Below, piece after piece: positions 27,799 through 34,788 of a stretch of 53,658 nucleotides of DNA. Within the stretch, counting starts at the first letter, position 1. Each line of letters begins with the position of its first letter. The stretch spans positions 1 through 53,658 of the forward strand of contig LSZA01000017.1 of the NCBI GenBank assembly GCA_001637315.1. The letters run 5' to 3'. Source of the DNA: Phormidium willei BDU 130791 (GTDB taxonomy: Bacteria > Cyanobacteriota > Cyanobacteriia > Cyanobacteriales > Geitlerinemataceae). Under the pieces are notes generated by a model. That model ran no database searches. It was not told the origin of the DNA and was given only the letters and a program-made list of their open reading frames with translations. A program made the position numbers and the translations under genes.

Positions 27799-29163
27799 CT
27801 AGTTTTCGTTCTCGATTAGGTTTGAGGCCGATCGCACCTCGTCTTGATAGCCAAACGACCAAAGACTTGATGCAGCTTCAGCACGAGTGACCGGTTTTTT
27901 GGGTTGCAAGAGAGTGGTATAGCCAAAGGCCCGGCGGATATTCGAGTGTTCTCCATTCTCAAAATCCGCCAAGACGGCATCCAATGCCTCAGCACTGATA
28001 CGACTGGCATCCTGAAACCCCCAGGTCTCCTGAATCGCCTCAACCGTGGCATCAGCTAGGCCGCGACGCACATCGAGGGGGACTTTCCAATGTAGCAGGT
28101 CTTCTCGTAGCAATGGGTCATCGGGGCGAAACAGGGTCGTTGTTGCACCGCTACCGGTCTCATTGCCACTCATCGGACTCTCACTGAGGGGACTTGGGAT
28201 AATCCCAGCTTCGGCTAATCCCTGAACCACGGCGAAGTCAGGATGGCTTCGAGGCATATCTTGAAACGCGGGTTCACTGCTGTCACGAGGTTGACGTAGT
28301 TGTTGGACGGATTGGTCGGCATAGAAACGGTTGTTGGCCTGCATTAGCCAACGGGCATAATCTCGCCGGGTAATGGTCTCCTCGGGGCCGAAGCGATCGC
28401 CCTCAAGCGGAGATAAGATGCCCAATTGGGCCACATCCTGGACGTAGGGGGTCAGGGGGTCGGAGACGTTGTCTAAATCACTAAACTGAGTGGTCTGTGA
28501 GGACGGTTGGGCTGGGGGAGATGGCGTGGCCTGAGGTTCTGGAGTCTCAGGCGGGTTGTCTGGAGGGGCCGAGGCTTGGGGGGTCTGATTGTCCTCGGGG
28601 TCTGTTTGGCTGAGGGTTGAGGGAGAAGTGGGATAGGTCAGTTCAATCTCGGTGGTGTTCTCAGCCTCGGCAGTGCTGTCCTCGCCCGTCGTCTCACTGT
28701 TCTGGGGGCGAATCACCACGGTCAGCGGCCAGTCTTGACCATTGATGCGACCTGTTGCTGTCAGTTGAATGGTGTCTCCTTCAGTCTCATCGCCATTGAG
28801 TTGCCAATTGTCCCCTTGTAAGCGACCTCGATAAAACTCAGCAATCACCTCGGCTGAGTCGTCACTTTGCCAACGACTGCGGAGGCGATCGCCGTCAAGT
28901 TCGGTGGTCTCTAGCCAGGTGGACGGTTGATATTGGGGGAGTTGGGGCGGTAACCGGTCTAAGTCCGGTGCATCCGGAATGGCCGCTGTTTCTGTTGGCT
29001 GGGGACTGGGAGTTGATTGTTCAAGTTGGGGGTCTGCTGCAAACGAATCTTGTAGGGATTGGCTGTCAGGACTGTTGGCACAGGCTGTTAGGGCCATCAG
29101 ACTGATGAGGATAGACGGTTTTAGGAGAGACCCTTTCAGGCCAGACAGGTTCAGGACAGTCAT
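27799..29163 (-). CDS. Lipoprotein with S-layer-homology (SLH) domains
   Basis: The 454-residue product has a lipoprotein signal with lipobox LTAC (C28). A small folded region follows (about 80-165, with AEFYRGRLQGDNW and LTATGRI), then a Pro/Thr/Gln-rich linker (about 170-245). SLH-type repeats come next (about 247-445, with VAQLGILSPL, TRRDYARWLMQANNRFYA and TRAEAASSLWSFGY). SLH domains bind peptidoglycan-linked polymers, so it should sit at the envelope. Its ATG overlaps the stop of the phycobiliprotein-alpha-like gene (ATGA), making it the last gene of that operon; why the two are coupled is unknown. Confidence 0.85.
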   Translation of the reverse strand: MTVLNLSGLKGSLLKPSILISLMALTACANSPDSQSLQDSFAADPQLEQSTPSPQPTETAAIPDAPDLDRLPPQLPQYQPSTWLETTELDGDRLRSRWQSDDSAEVIAEFYRGRLQGDNWQLNGDETEGDTIQLTATGRINGQDWPLTVVIRPQNSETTGEDSTAEAENTTEIELTYPTSPSTLSQTDPEDNQTPQASAPPDNPPETPEPQATPSPPAQPSSQTTQFSDLDNVSDPLTPYVQDVAQLGILSPLEGDRFGPEETITRRDYARWLMQANNRFYADQSVQQLRQPRDSSEPAFQDMPRSHPDFAVVQGLAEAGIIPSPLSESPMSGNETGSGATTTLFRPDDPLLREDLLHWKVPLDVRRGLADATVEAIQETWGFQDASRISAEALDAVLADFENGEHSNIRRAFGYTTLLQPKKPVTRAEAASSLWSFGYQDEVRSASNLIENEN

Positions 29164-29603
29164 TTTAAGGCGTTAATGGCATAGTTGAGATAAAATTTAA
29201 GTTCTGTGGCGGCGCTGGGGGAGAGTTTGAGTCCGGCGCTGCCGCGATCGCGAATATATTTAAAGATATCGGCTTTGACGCCGGCCACAGCGGCGGTTCG
29301 ATTGGGCGATCGTCCCCATTCGTCAAAGGGACTGGTATTGCCAACCACTAAGCAATATTGAATTAGACATAAATCCCGGTCAATGGCCCGATCAATATCG
29401 GCGGTTCCGGCGGCGGAACGCGGCAGTAGGGTTTCGATGACATCGCGGACAAGATCTTGGTGGTAGATAGCCAATTTCTCGGCGGCTTCCAAACGGGCTT
29501 CGGCTCGTTCTAAGGGAATTTTAGCGGCGGCTAAATCGGTATCATCAAGGAAGCGTCCAGCCACTTCGGCCATGGCCAGGATGGGCGTTAGGGCAGATTT
29601 CAT
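29160..29603 (-). CDS. Phycobiliprotein alpha-like chain (CpeA-like) lacking the usual bilin cysteine
   Basis: The 147-residue protein from ATG 29603 resembles phycoerythrin alpha: MKSALTPILAMAEVAGRF at the start, ARLEAAEKLA at 36-45, YCLVVGNTSPFDEWG at 83-97 and an ending like YAINALK. It is about 17 residues shorter than CpeA; most of the loss is before the bilin site. Counting back from YCLVVG, the place of Cys82 is occupied by Ile (I70, in ADIDRAIDRD), and the following R-D pair is altered. So covalent bilin attachment there is not expected. C79 and C84 remain but are in other positions. It is the third gene of a tight operon. Alternatives are a structural or regulatory subunit, or a decaying pseudogene; the open frame and tight spacing favour a functional protein. 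Confidence 0.82.
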   Translation of the reverse strand: MKSALTPILAMAEVAGRFLDDTDLAAAKIPLERAEARLEAAEKLAIYHQDLVRDVIETLLPRSAAGTADIDRAIDRDLCLIQYCLVVGNTSPFDEWGRSPNRTAAVAGVKADIFKYIRDRGSAGLKLSPSAATELKFYLNYAINALK

Positions 29604-29628
29604 GGGGTGTTGGCTTAAGGTTAATTCG

Positions 29629-30150
29629 TTAACGAAGGGCCGCAATGGCAATCTCAAAATACTCGGAGATTTCTTGAACGAAGGCCAGCTTGACATCGAC
29701 GGGACTCTCGCTAAGTACGGGGTCAAGTTGAGTTAGGGTTGCCGTTTTCATCTCGACGATGGCACGAACGGCGGAGGAGAGGGGAACGCCTAGGGTTTGA
29801 TAGGTTTGCTTCAACCCCTGTAAACACCGATCTTTGAGGATGGCTGAGTCGCCGGCCAGTAAGGCGTAGCTGACGTAGCGCAGGATAAATTCACCGTCGC
29901 GAATACAGGTAGCCATGCGGCGGCTGGGGTAGCAGTTGCCTCCCCGTTGAATTAACTCGGGGTTTTCGGCCACCATGGCGGCGATGGCTTGGGCGACAAT
30001 GTCGTTGGCTTGTTGGCGCATCACTTCAACGGCGGTAATCCGTTGAGTGTGACTGGCGGCAAATTGACGCAGACGGGCTAGGCGATCGCCCTCGACGTAG
30101 GTGGTTTGGGCTTCGGCGTCGAGGACAGCGCGAGAAAATGAATCCAACAC
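29629..30150 (-). CDS. Phycobiliprotein beta-like chain (CpeB-like) with only Cys82
   Basis: The 173-residue protein has the beta-phycobiliprotein fold signature. The bilin site is GGNCYPSRRMATCIRD (residues 70-85) with N72, R77, R78, C82, R84 and D85, followed by EFILRYVSYALLAGD as in phycoerythrin beta. Cysteines for a second bilin, near 50/61 (phycoerythrin) or near 153 (phycocyanin), are absent. It should therefore carry one bilin at most. It lies 27 bp after the HEAT gene and 25 bp before the alpha-like gene. The sequence is far from ordinary cpcB, apcB or cpeB, so it should not be named as one of these. Confidence 0.85.
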   Translation of the reverse strand: MLDSFSRAVLDAEAQTTYVEGDRLARLRQFAASHTQRITAVEVMRQQANDIVAQAIAAMVAENPELIQRGGNCYPSRRMATCIRDGEFILRYVSYALLAGDSAILKDRCLQGLKQTYQTLGVPLSSAVRAIVEMKTATLTQLDPVLSESPVDVKLAFVQEISEYFEIAIAALR

Positions 30151-30177
30151 GGTTTGGCGAAAAACGACAAGAGACGT

Positions 30178-30831
30178 TTATAAAGCGGCATCTAATAGTG
30201 TAGCAACGACGCGATGGTCTGGATCTTGGCGCAGTTGCTCTAATGCGGCTTCGGCACGCCCATCGCTGAAGTGGCGTAAGCTGTGAGCGACTCGCGCCCG
30301 GAGTTGCCATTGGGGGCTGTCGGCTTGGGAGAGGAGTAATTCTAGGGCGCGATCGCTCTGGGGGGTTTGGGCGAGGGTTCCTAAGCCATCGAGGGCGGTT
30401 TCGCGGACTAAGAGGTTGCGATCGCTCAATCCCTGTTGGCACAACTCGAACAGCACCTCGGGATAGGGCATTTCCATCATCGAGGCAATAATGCCATGAC
30501 GCGAAAGCCAGCCGGTATCCTCTTGGAAAAGACGACGTAGGTACGGTACGGATGCTTCACCGTAGAGGGCCAGGGAACTGGCGGCTTCGGCGCGGATATT
30601 GGCATCTCCATCCCCCAACATCCCCACTAAGGCCTCAAAGCCGGCTTGGCTGCGTTTACGCCCCAACCCCATGGCCACAAAGGAGCGCACAAGAACTTCG
30701 GGATCGCCGACGAGGTTCGTCAGTAAGGGGACGGCCACCTCTGGCTCATACTCTCGCAACGCTGTTAATCCCCGCATCCGACGTTGGGGATCGTCACTCT
30801 GGAGATGATCGCGAATTTCAACTTCATTCAT
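30178..30831 (-). CDS. HEAT-repeat protein of the NblB/CpeZ/CpcE class
   Basis: The 217-residue protein is built of about five to six PBS-lyase-type HEAT repeats, for example VRSFVAMGLGRKRS, IRAEAASSLALYG, VRETALDGLGTLA and LRARVAHSLRHFSD. Proteins of this class act as bilin lyase subunits (CpcE/F), phycobiliprotein chaperones (CpeZ) or phycobilisome-degradation factors (NblB). The size and the phycobiliprotein-like genes directly downstream on the same strand suggest it folds, chromophorylates or dismantles that pair. It is first in the operon; psbN lies 131 bp upstream in the same direction. Confidence 0.83.
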   Translation of the reverse strand: MNEVEIRDHLQSDDPQRRMRGLTALREYEPEVAVPLLTNLVGDPEVLVRSFVAMGLGRKRSQAGFEALVGMLGDGDANIRAEAASSLALYGEASVPYLRRLFQEDTGWLSRHGIIASMMEMPYPEVLFELCQQGLSDRNLLVRETALDGLGTLAQTPQSDRALELLLSQADSPQWQLRARVAHSLRHFSDGRAEAALEQLRQDPDHRVVATLLDAAL

Positions 30832-30922
30832 ACTTAGATTGATTTTGTCAATTTTTCTTTACATTTATTCATAGTCTAACAAAATTGAGAAGAAACCCCA
30901 GCCCAAACAAACAACCCAGAGG

Positions 30923-30956
30923 CGACGGGGGTTCAGGGACACCTGGCCCGCCGTCG
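30923..30956 (-). terminator. Weak hairpin between psbN and the HEAT gene
   Basis: CGACGG (30923-30928) and CCGTCG (30951-30956) can pair. On the minus strand the hairpin is followed, after a short C-rich stretch, by GTTGTTTGTTTGG. It may partly separate psbN from the HEAT operon. Confidence 0.35.
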
Positions 30957-30962
30957 GCTGAG

Positions 30963-31094
30963 TTAGTCTTCGTGATCTTCAAAGGGATCGGCGAGTTCTT
31001 CGGAGGGGGGGCCGAAGGAGACATAGATGCCGTAGGCGGTGATGGCGATCAGGACCGCAGCGGTGGAAATACTAAGAACTGTTGCAGGTTCCAT
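30963..31094 (-). CDS. psbN: Photosystem II assembly protein PsbN
   Basis: Too short for routine ORF listing, but the minus-strand frame from the CAT at 31092-31094 reads a 43-residue protein. It starts MEPATVLSISTAAVLIAI and ends ADPFEDHED, the expected PsbN sequence and length. PsbN is a thylakoid one-TM protein (about residues 5-27) required for early assembly and repair of photosystem II. It is divergent from psbH, as in most cyanobacteria and plastids, but here a TnpB gene lies in between. Confidence 0.97.
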   Translation of the reverse strand: MEPATVLSISTAAVLIAITAYGIYVSFGPPSEELADPFEDHED

Positions 31095-31139
31095 AAATAA
31101 GATTCAAAAATGAGATAGCTTCCTCTATAATACTGCCCA

Positions 31140-31196
31140 TGCCTGCAAAAATGCCCGCACTCTGCCGTTGGCGAGTGTGGGGATGAATAGCAGGCA
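31140..31196. other. Nested inverted repeats upstream of psbN and TnpB
   Basis: An outer stem TGCCTGC (31140-31146) with GCAGGCA (31190-31196) encloses an inner stem CCGCACTC (31155-31162) with GAGTGTGG (31173-31180). This may be the left end of the IS605-like element or the native psbN/psbH regulatory region; a comparison with an uninterrupted locus would tell. Confidence 0.55.
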
Positions 31197-31262
31197 CGAA
31201 TCAGTTGCCGAAGCTCAAATTATCATGGTATAAGTTTCTCATAAGGGCAACCCGTTGAAATT

Positions 31263-32459
31263 ATGTTCGTCCTCGAAGCCAAACTCTACGGCGACTCTCG
31301 GCAGTTCGCCATCATCGACGAGATGATTCGGACTGTTAGCTTTGTTCGTAATAAGTGTTTGCGCCTGTGGATGGATACTCCAGCAACTGGACGGTACGAC
31401 CTGTCAGCTTACTGCAAAGTTCTCGCTAAGGACTTTGAATGGGCGGGGAAACTCAATTCTCAAGCCCGACAAGCTAGCGCCGAACGGGCGTGGAGCGCGA
31501 TTAAACGGTTCTACGATAACTGTAAGAGACAAATCCCGGGAAAAAAAGGCTATCCCCGTTTCAAGAAGTCCCGTTCGGTGGAGTACAAAATCTCGGGATG
31601 GAAGCTTTCTCAAGACCGCCAATCCATCACCTTCACCGACCAGTTCAAAGCGGGAACCTTTCGGATGAGAGGAGCCTTCGCTCTCAACTACTACGATACT
31701 TCTCTCATTAAACGAGTCCGAGTCATCCGTCGTGCCGACGGGTATTATGCTCAGTTTTGCATCCACTGCGATAAGACTGAAGCCGTAAAACCGTCTGGAA
31801 ACGCCATCGGTCTAGATGTGGGTTTAAAGCACTTCTACACCGACAGCAACGGACAGACTGTCGAAAACCCTAGATACTCGCGAAAGTCGGAAAAGGCCCT
31901 CAAACGCCTACAACGACAAGTGTCTCGTAAAAAAAAGGGTTCCAAGAACCGACGAAAAGCTGTCAAACGACTCGGACGGAAACACCTCAAGGTCCAACGC
32001 CAACGTAAAGATTTTGCCGTCAAACTGGCGAGATGCGTAGTGTCATCTAACGATGTCGTGGCGTTGGAAGATTTGAGAGTGCGAAACTTGCTCAAAAACC
32101 ACAATCTGGCTAAAAGTCTCTCTGACGCGAGTTGGAGGCTATTTTTCCAGTGGCTAGAGTATTACGGGACGGTGTTCGGTAAGATGGTTGTCGGCATCTC
32201 TCCTGAATACACCTCCGAGGATTGTTCAGCTTGTGGCGGTCGAGTTAAAAAAAACCTCAGTCAAAGAACTCATGTTTGCCCCTGTGGTTGTGTTCTTGAT
32301 CGCGACGAGAACGCCGCCATTAACATTTTGGCTAAGGGTTTAGCAGCAATCGGTAGGGGCGGGCAGTCCCAAGCCGCTGGTCTCGAACCAGAAAACGCCT
32401 CTGGAGAGATCAACCTCTGCGTGATAAGTGAGAGCTTGTCTCGTAAGTTGGCTCGTTGA
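31263..32459 (+). CDS. tnpB: IS200/IS605-family TnpB nuclease, full length
   Basis: The 398-residue RNA-guided nuclease appears intact. It has PGKKGYPRFKK in the N-terminal part and RuvC residues D185 (GLDVGL), E269 (VALEDL) and the aspartates of DRDENAA (346-348). A four-cysteine zinc finger contains CSACG (321-325) and CPCGC (339-343). No TnpA is beside it, so it could only move with a transposase supplied from elsewhere. It sits between psbN and psbH, oriented like psbH, within about 100 bp of the psbH start. The guide RNA expected from its 3' end would run towards psbH. Confidence 0.95.
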   Translation: MFVLEAKLYGDSRQFAIIDEMIRTVSFVRNKCLRLWMDTPATGRYDLSAYCKVLAKDFEWAGKLNSQARQASAERAWSAIKRFYDNCKRQIPGKKGYPRFKKSRSVEYKISGWKLSQDRQSITFTDQFKAGTFRMRGAFALNYYDTSLIKRVRVIRRADGYYAQFCIHCDKTEAVKPSGNAIGLDVGLKHFYTDSNGQTVENPRYSRKSEKALKRLQRQVSRKKKGSKNRRKAVKRLGRKHLKVQRQRKDFAVKLARCVVSSNDVVALEDLRVRNLLKNHNLAKSLSDASWRLFFQWLEYYGTVFGKMVVGISPEYTSEDCSACGGRVKKNLSQRTHVCPCGCVLDRDENAAINILAKGLAAIGRGGQSQAAGLEPENASGEINLCVISESLSRKLAR

Positions 32460-32481
32460 AGGAGGAACCCCGCACCGTACC

Positions 32482-32510
32482 CGACAGGGTCGGTGTCGGG
32501 AGGATGTCAG
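32482..32510 (+). ncRNA. Probable right end / 3' hairpin of the TnpB guide-RNA region
   Basis: CCGACA (32482-32487) pairs with TGTCGG (32495-32500) 22 bases after the tnpB stop, followed by GAGGATGTCA. A hairpin shortly after tnpB fits the scaffold of the reRNA/omegaRNA and the IS605 right-end hairpin. The guide would begin at the element boundary, which I place near 32510 by similarity of form, not by proof. Confidence 0.5.
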
Positions 32511-32556
32511 GAAAACTTAAGATTTTTCACAGAGCGTACAACTTTAGGTTAAACAC

Positions 32557-32760
32557 ATGGCACAACAAACACGTCTCGGCGATATCCTCAAACCCCTGAA
32601 CTCTGAATACGGGAAAGTCGTTCCCGGCTGGGGAACCACTCCTTTGATGGGAGTGTTCATGTTGCTATTTTTTGTGTTCTTGCTGATTATTCTGCAAATC
32701 TATAACTCGTCCTTGCTGATTGAAGGCGTGGACGTGGATTGGGCGAATCTGAGCCGCTAG
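32557..32760 (+). CDS. psbH: Photosystem II phosphoprotein PsbH
   Basis: The 67-residue protein ([20 protein letters not shown]) is PsbH, a one-TM subunit of photosystem II needed for stable assembly and for QA-QB electron flow. The TM is about residues 28-47 ([17 protein letters not shown]). It is followed by a strong terminator. Only 97 bp separate its start from the end of the upstream tnpB gene, so its promoter is either inside the element's right flank or supplied by the element. Confidence 0.97.
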   Translation: MAQQTRLGDILKPLNSEYGKVVPGWGTTPLMGVFMLLFFVFLLIILQIYNSSLLIEGVDVDWANLSR

Positions 32761-32789
32761 GTTGCCGCTCGGGTCCCCAACTTAAACGA

Positions 32790-32814
32790 AATCCCGGTCT
32801 AACCGGGATTTTTT
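32790..32814 (+). terminator. Rho-independent terminator of psbH
   Basis: AATCCCGGT (32790-32798) and ACCGGGATT (32802-32810) form a perfect 9-bp stem with a 3-nt loop, followed by TTTTT. Confidence 0.92.
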
Positions 32815-32904
32815 GTCGGTACAATGGGCTACGGTGGATGGCGATCGCGCCCGGCTGAGCCTCCATGCGCTACCCTTAATGTGGACATCCCAGGAGTTGC
32901 AACG

Positions 32905-33201
32905 ATGAATATTTTTGGCATTGGTTTACCTGAAGCAATTGTGATTTTGGTGATTGCACTGCTAATCTTTGGCCCGAAAAAGTTACCCGAAATTGGCAGT
33001 AGCCTGGGAAAAGCCCTTCGTAGCTTCCAGGATGCTTCCAAGGAGTTTGAGACTGAATTAAAACGCGAAAGCCAACAACTCAAGGCTCAACCAAGTCGCG
33101 AGATGTCTGAGTCTGAGGGATCAGCTGCGCCGTCGGAACCGGCTACGTCGAACGCTAGTACCGCCAATTCAGCTAATTCTGGGCAGGATTCGGCTGCATA
33201 A
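32905..33201 (+). CDS. tatA: Sec-independent translocase subunit TatA
   Basis: TatA forms the size-variable pore of the twin-arginine translocase in cytoplasmic and thylakoid membranes. The 98-residue product (ATG 32905, AGGAG 8 nt upstream) has the short TM (about 7-22), the FGPKKLPE hinge, the amphipathic helix LGKALRSFQDASKEFE and an acidic, Ser/Ala-rich tail. The position after psbH and before pth is the usual order. Its likely cargo includes the Rieske protein encoded at 44977. Confidence 0.95.
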   Translation: MNIFGIGLPEAIVILVIALLIFGPKKLPEIGSSLGKALRSFQDASKEFETELKRESQQLKAQPSREMSESEGSAAPSEPATSNASTANSANSGQDSAA

Positions 33202-33256
33202 TCTCCAGAACGCCCCTTTTATGGCGTCGTCTTGCGTTAACGCCCCGTTTCTGAAG

Positions 33257-33295
33257 TTTTCCTGAATACTTTTCCTGAATACTTTTCCTGAATAC
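33257..33295 (+). repeat. 13-bp unit repeated three times just before pth
   Basis: TTTTCCTGAATAC occurs in three exact copies (33257-33269, 33270-33282, 33283-33295), ending two bases before the GTG start of pth. It occupies the place of the ribosome-binding site but offers no clear Shine-Dalgarno motif. Confidence 0.9.
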
Positions 33296-33297
33296 CT

Positions 33298-33936
33298 GTG
33301 AGTGCTTCCTCGACACCGATTGTAGTTCCCCATCTGATCGTCGGACTGGGTAATCCTGAGCCGAAGTACGATCGCACCCGTCATAATATCGGCTTTGCGG
33401 CGGTTGATGCCTTGGCGCGATCGTGGCAAATTCCCTTGGCCGCGCAGCGTAAGTTTAAGGGAGAGTATGGGGATGGGATGGCGATCGCGGGCCGCACGGT
33501 GCGTCTGCTCAAACCCACCACCTATATGAACCGCTCTGGGGAATCGGTACAAGCGGTACTGAATTGGTATAAACTTTCCCCCGCCTCGGTTCTGGTGGTT
33601 TACGATGATATGGACTTACCGGTGGGACGCATTCGCTTACGTCTGGCGGGATCGGCGGGTGGCCATAATGGCATGAAATCGATTATTTCCCATTTAGGAA
33701 GCCAAGCGTTTCCTCGGCTACGGGTGGGAATTGGCAAACCGCAAGGGGGAGGCAATCCCTCGATTTCCCATGTTCTCGGCAAGTTTTCCCCTCAAGAGAA
33801 CCAAGTCATGGGGGAGGTGATGCTGTTGGTGCGTGATGCGATCGAACTCAGCCTCAAAGATGGGGTTGAAAAGTCCATGAGTCTTTACAACAGCCGTAAT
33901 CTGGCTACACCATCAACGTCTAACCCCTCTAACTAA
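33298..33936 (+). CDS. pth: Peptidyl-tRNA hydrolase
   Basis: Pth recycles tRNA by cleaving peptidyl-tRNA released from stalled ribosomes. The 212-residue product has the family motifs: IVGLGNPEPKYDRTRHNIG with catalytic H29, LKPTTYMNRSGE, YDDMDLPVG and GSAGGHNGMKSI. The start is GTG at 33298, directly after a 13-bp triplicate repeat. It is in line with tatA and the small DUF3146 gene. Confidence 0.96.
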   Translation: MSASSTPIVVPHLIVGLGNPEPKYDRTRHNIGFAAVDALARSWQIPLAAQRKFKGEYGDGMAIAGRTVRLLKPTTYMNRSGESVQAVLNWYKLSPASVLVVYDDMDLPVGRIRLRLAGSAGGHNGMKSIISHLGSQAFPRLRVGIGKPQGGGNPSISHVLGKFSPQENQVMGEVMLLVRDAIELSLKDGVEKSMSLYNSRNLATPSTSNPSN

Positions 33937-33940
33937 CTTA

Positions 33941-34231
33941 TTGAGACGACATCGAGACGACAGGTTGAGTTCTTCTCCAGATTTACCCCAAACGACTGCC
34001 TATCTCCGCGTGACTGACTGTTCCTGGGAAGGAGGAACCCTACAGGGAGAAGTCACGGCGGGGTCGTTTACCTGGGAATTTTGTTGGTTATTTAGTCAAT
34101 CTCGCCTGGATATTGAACCCTCTCGTGGACGGGCCTTAATTCAAGAACCCCTCGGCCGCTTTCTTGAACAGCGAGATTATCAACTCGAACCAGGCGGCGA
34201 TTATCAATTCACGATTCGCGCTGTTATCTGA
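33941..34231 (+). CDS. DUF3146-like small protein
   Basis: The protein of up to 96 residues has TTAYLRVTDCSWEGGTLQGE, a central GRALIQEPLGRFLEQRDYQL and the ending DYQFTIRAVI. This matches my memory of the cyanobacterial DUF3146 family, which often follows pth. The start is uncertain: TTG at 33941 or TTG at 33965, with no ATG available. Function is unknown. Confidence 0.68.
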   Translation: MRRHRDDRLSSSPDLPQTTAYLRVTDCSWEGGTLQGEVTAGSFTWEFCWLFSQSRLDIEPSRGRALIQEPLGRFLEQRDYQLEPGGDYQFTIRAVI

Positions 34232-34266
34232 GTTTGGCTGGTTTTGGCCTGTTTCACCCCTCTCCT

Positions 34267-34367
34267 CCCCGTGTCATGGCTGAAGCCGTGACACGGGGAC
34301 TCGGCGGCTCTGCCGCCTGGTACGGGAGGCAGAGCCTCCCCGTTGGCATTCCTAGGCTCTGCCTAGG
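34267..34367. repeat. Cluster of four short palindromes (dispersed repeat type)
   Basis: Four hairpins follow one another. CCCCGTGTCA/TGACACGGGG are at 34267-34276 and 34289-34298; GGCGG/CCGCC at 34303-34307 and 34313-34317. GGGAGGC/GCCTCCC are at 34324-34330 and 34334-34340; CCTAGG/CCTAGG at 34351-34356 and 34362-34367. Such GC-rich palindromic strings recur in intergenic regions of filamentous cyanobacteria. Confidence 0.8.
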
Positions 34368-34370
34368 AAC

Positions 34371-34400
34371 GAGGAGTGACGAGGAGTGACGAGGAGTGAC
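34371..34400. repeat. 10-bp unit repeated three times
   Basis: GAGGAGTGAC is repeated exactly three times directly after the palindrome cluster. Confidence 0.9.
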
Positions 34401-34788
34401 CGGCATAGACAGATTGAATAAGACAAAAAATAAGTTCGAATAATTTGGTATACAAAGCTTGCGCTACTTTTATACGCACATTCTCGACTGTCTATTTTAG
34501 TTTGTCATGATTTTCTAACAAATATCGGGGATCGATGGGGGATCTGGGTCTATCTTATATCAAGATTTCCTGACATGACGATCCCCTAAATGCCTATAAT
34601 CTCGTGAAACCTTGCTGAATCAGTCAGTCTAGCCCCTTGTCGAATGGGGACATCTTCTGCAAGATAGACATCAGTTGGGCGCGTTAACCCGATCCCGAAG
34701 TGAATCTAAACATCCGGGATCTTTGTGAACTTCCGTTCAATCTGTCAGGTTTCCTTGACAGCCATGTTGAGAAAGACCAGCAATCACT
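34401..34788 (+). other. Long leader upstream of the DUF4912 gene
   Basis: No gene is visible in these 388 bp. The first 200 bases are AT-rich and probably include the promoter; no clear start codon context, tRNA or riboswitch-like fold was recognised by eye. Confidence 0.45.

Noticed and set aside
32380..32400. T-loop-like GGTCTCGAACCAG suggestive of a tRNA
   Set aside because: It lies inside the tnpB reading frame and no acceptor or anticodon stems surround it.
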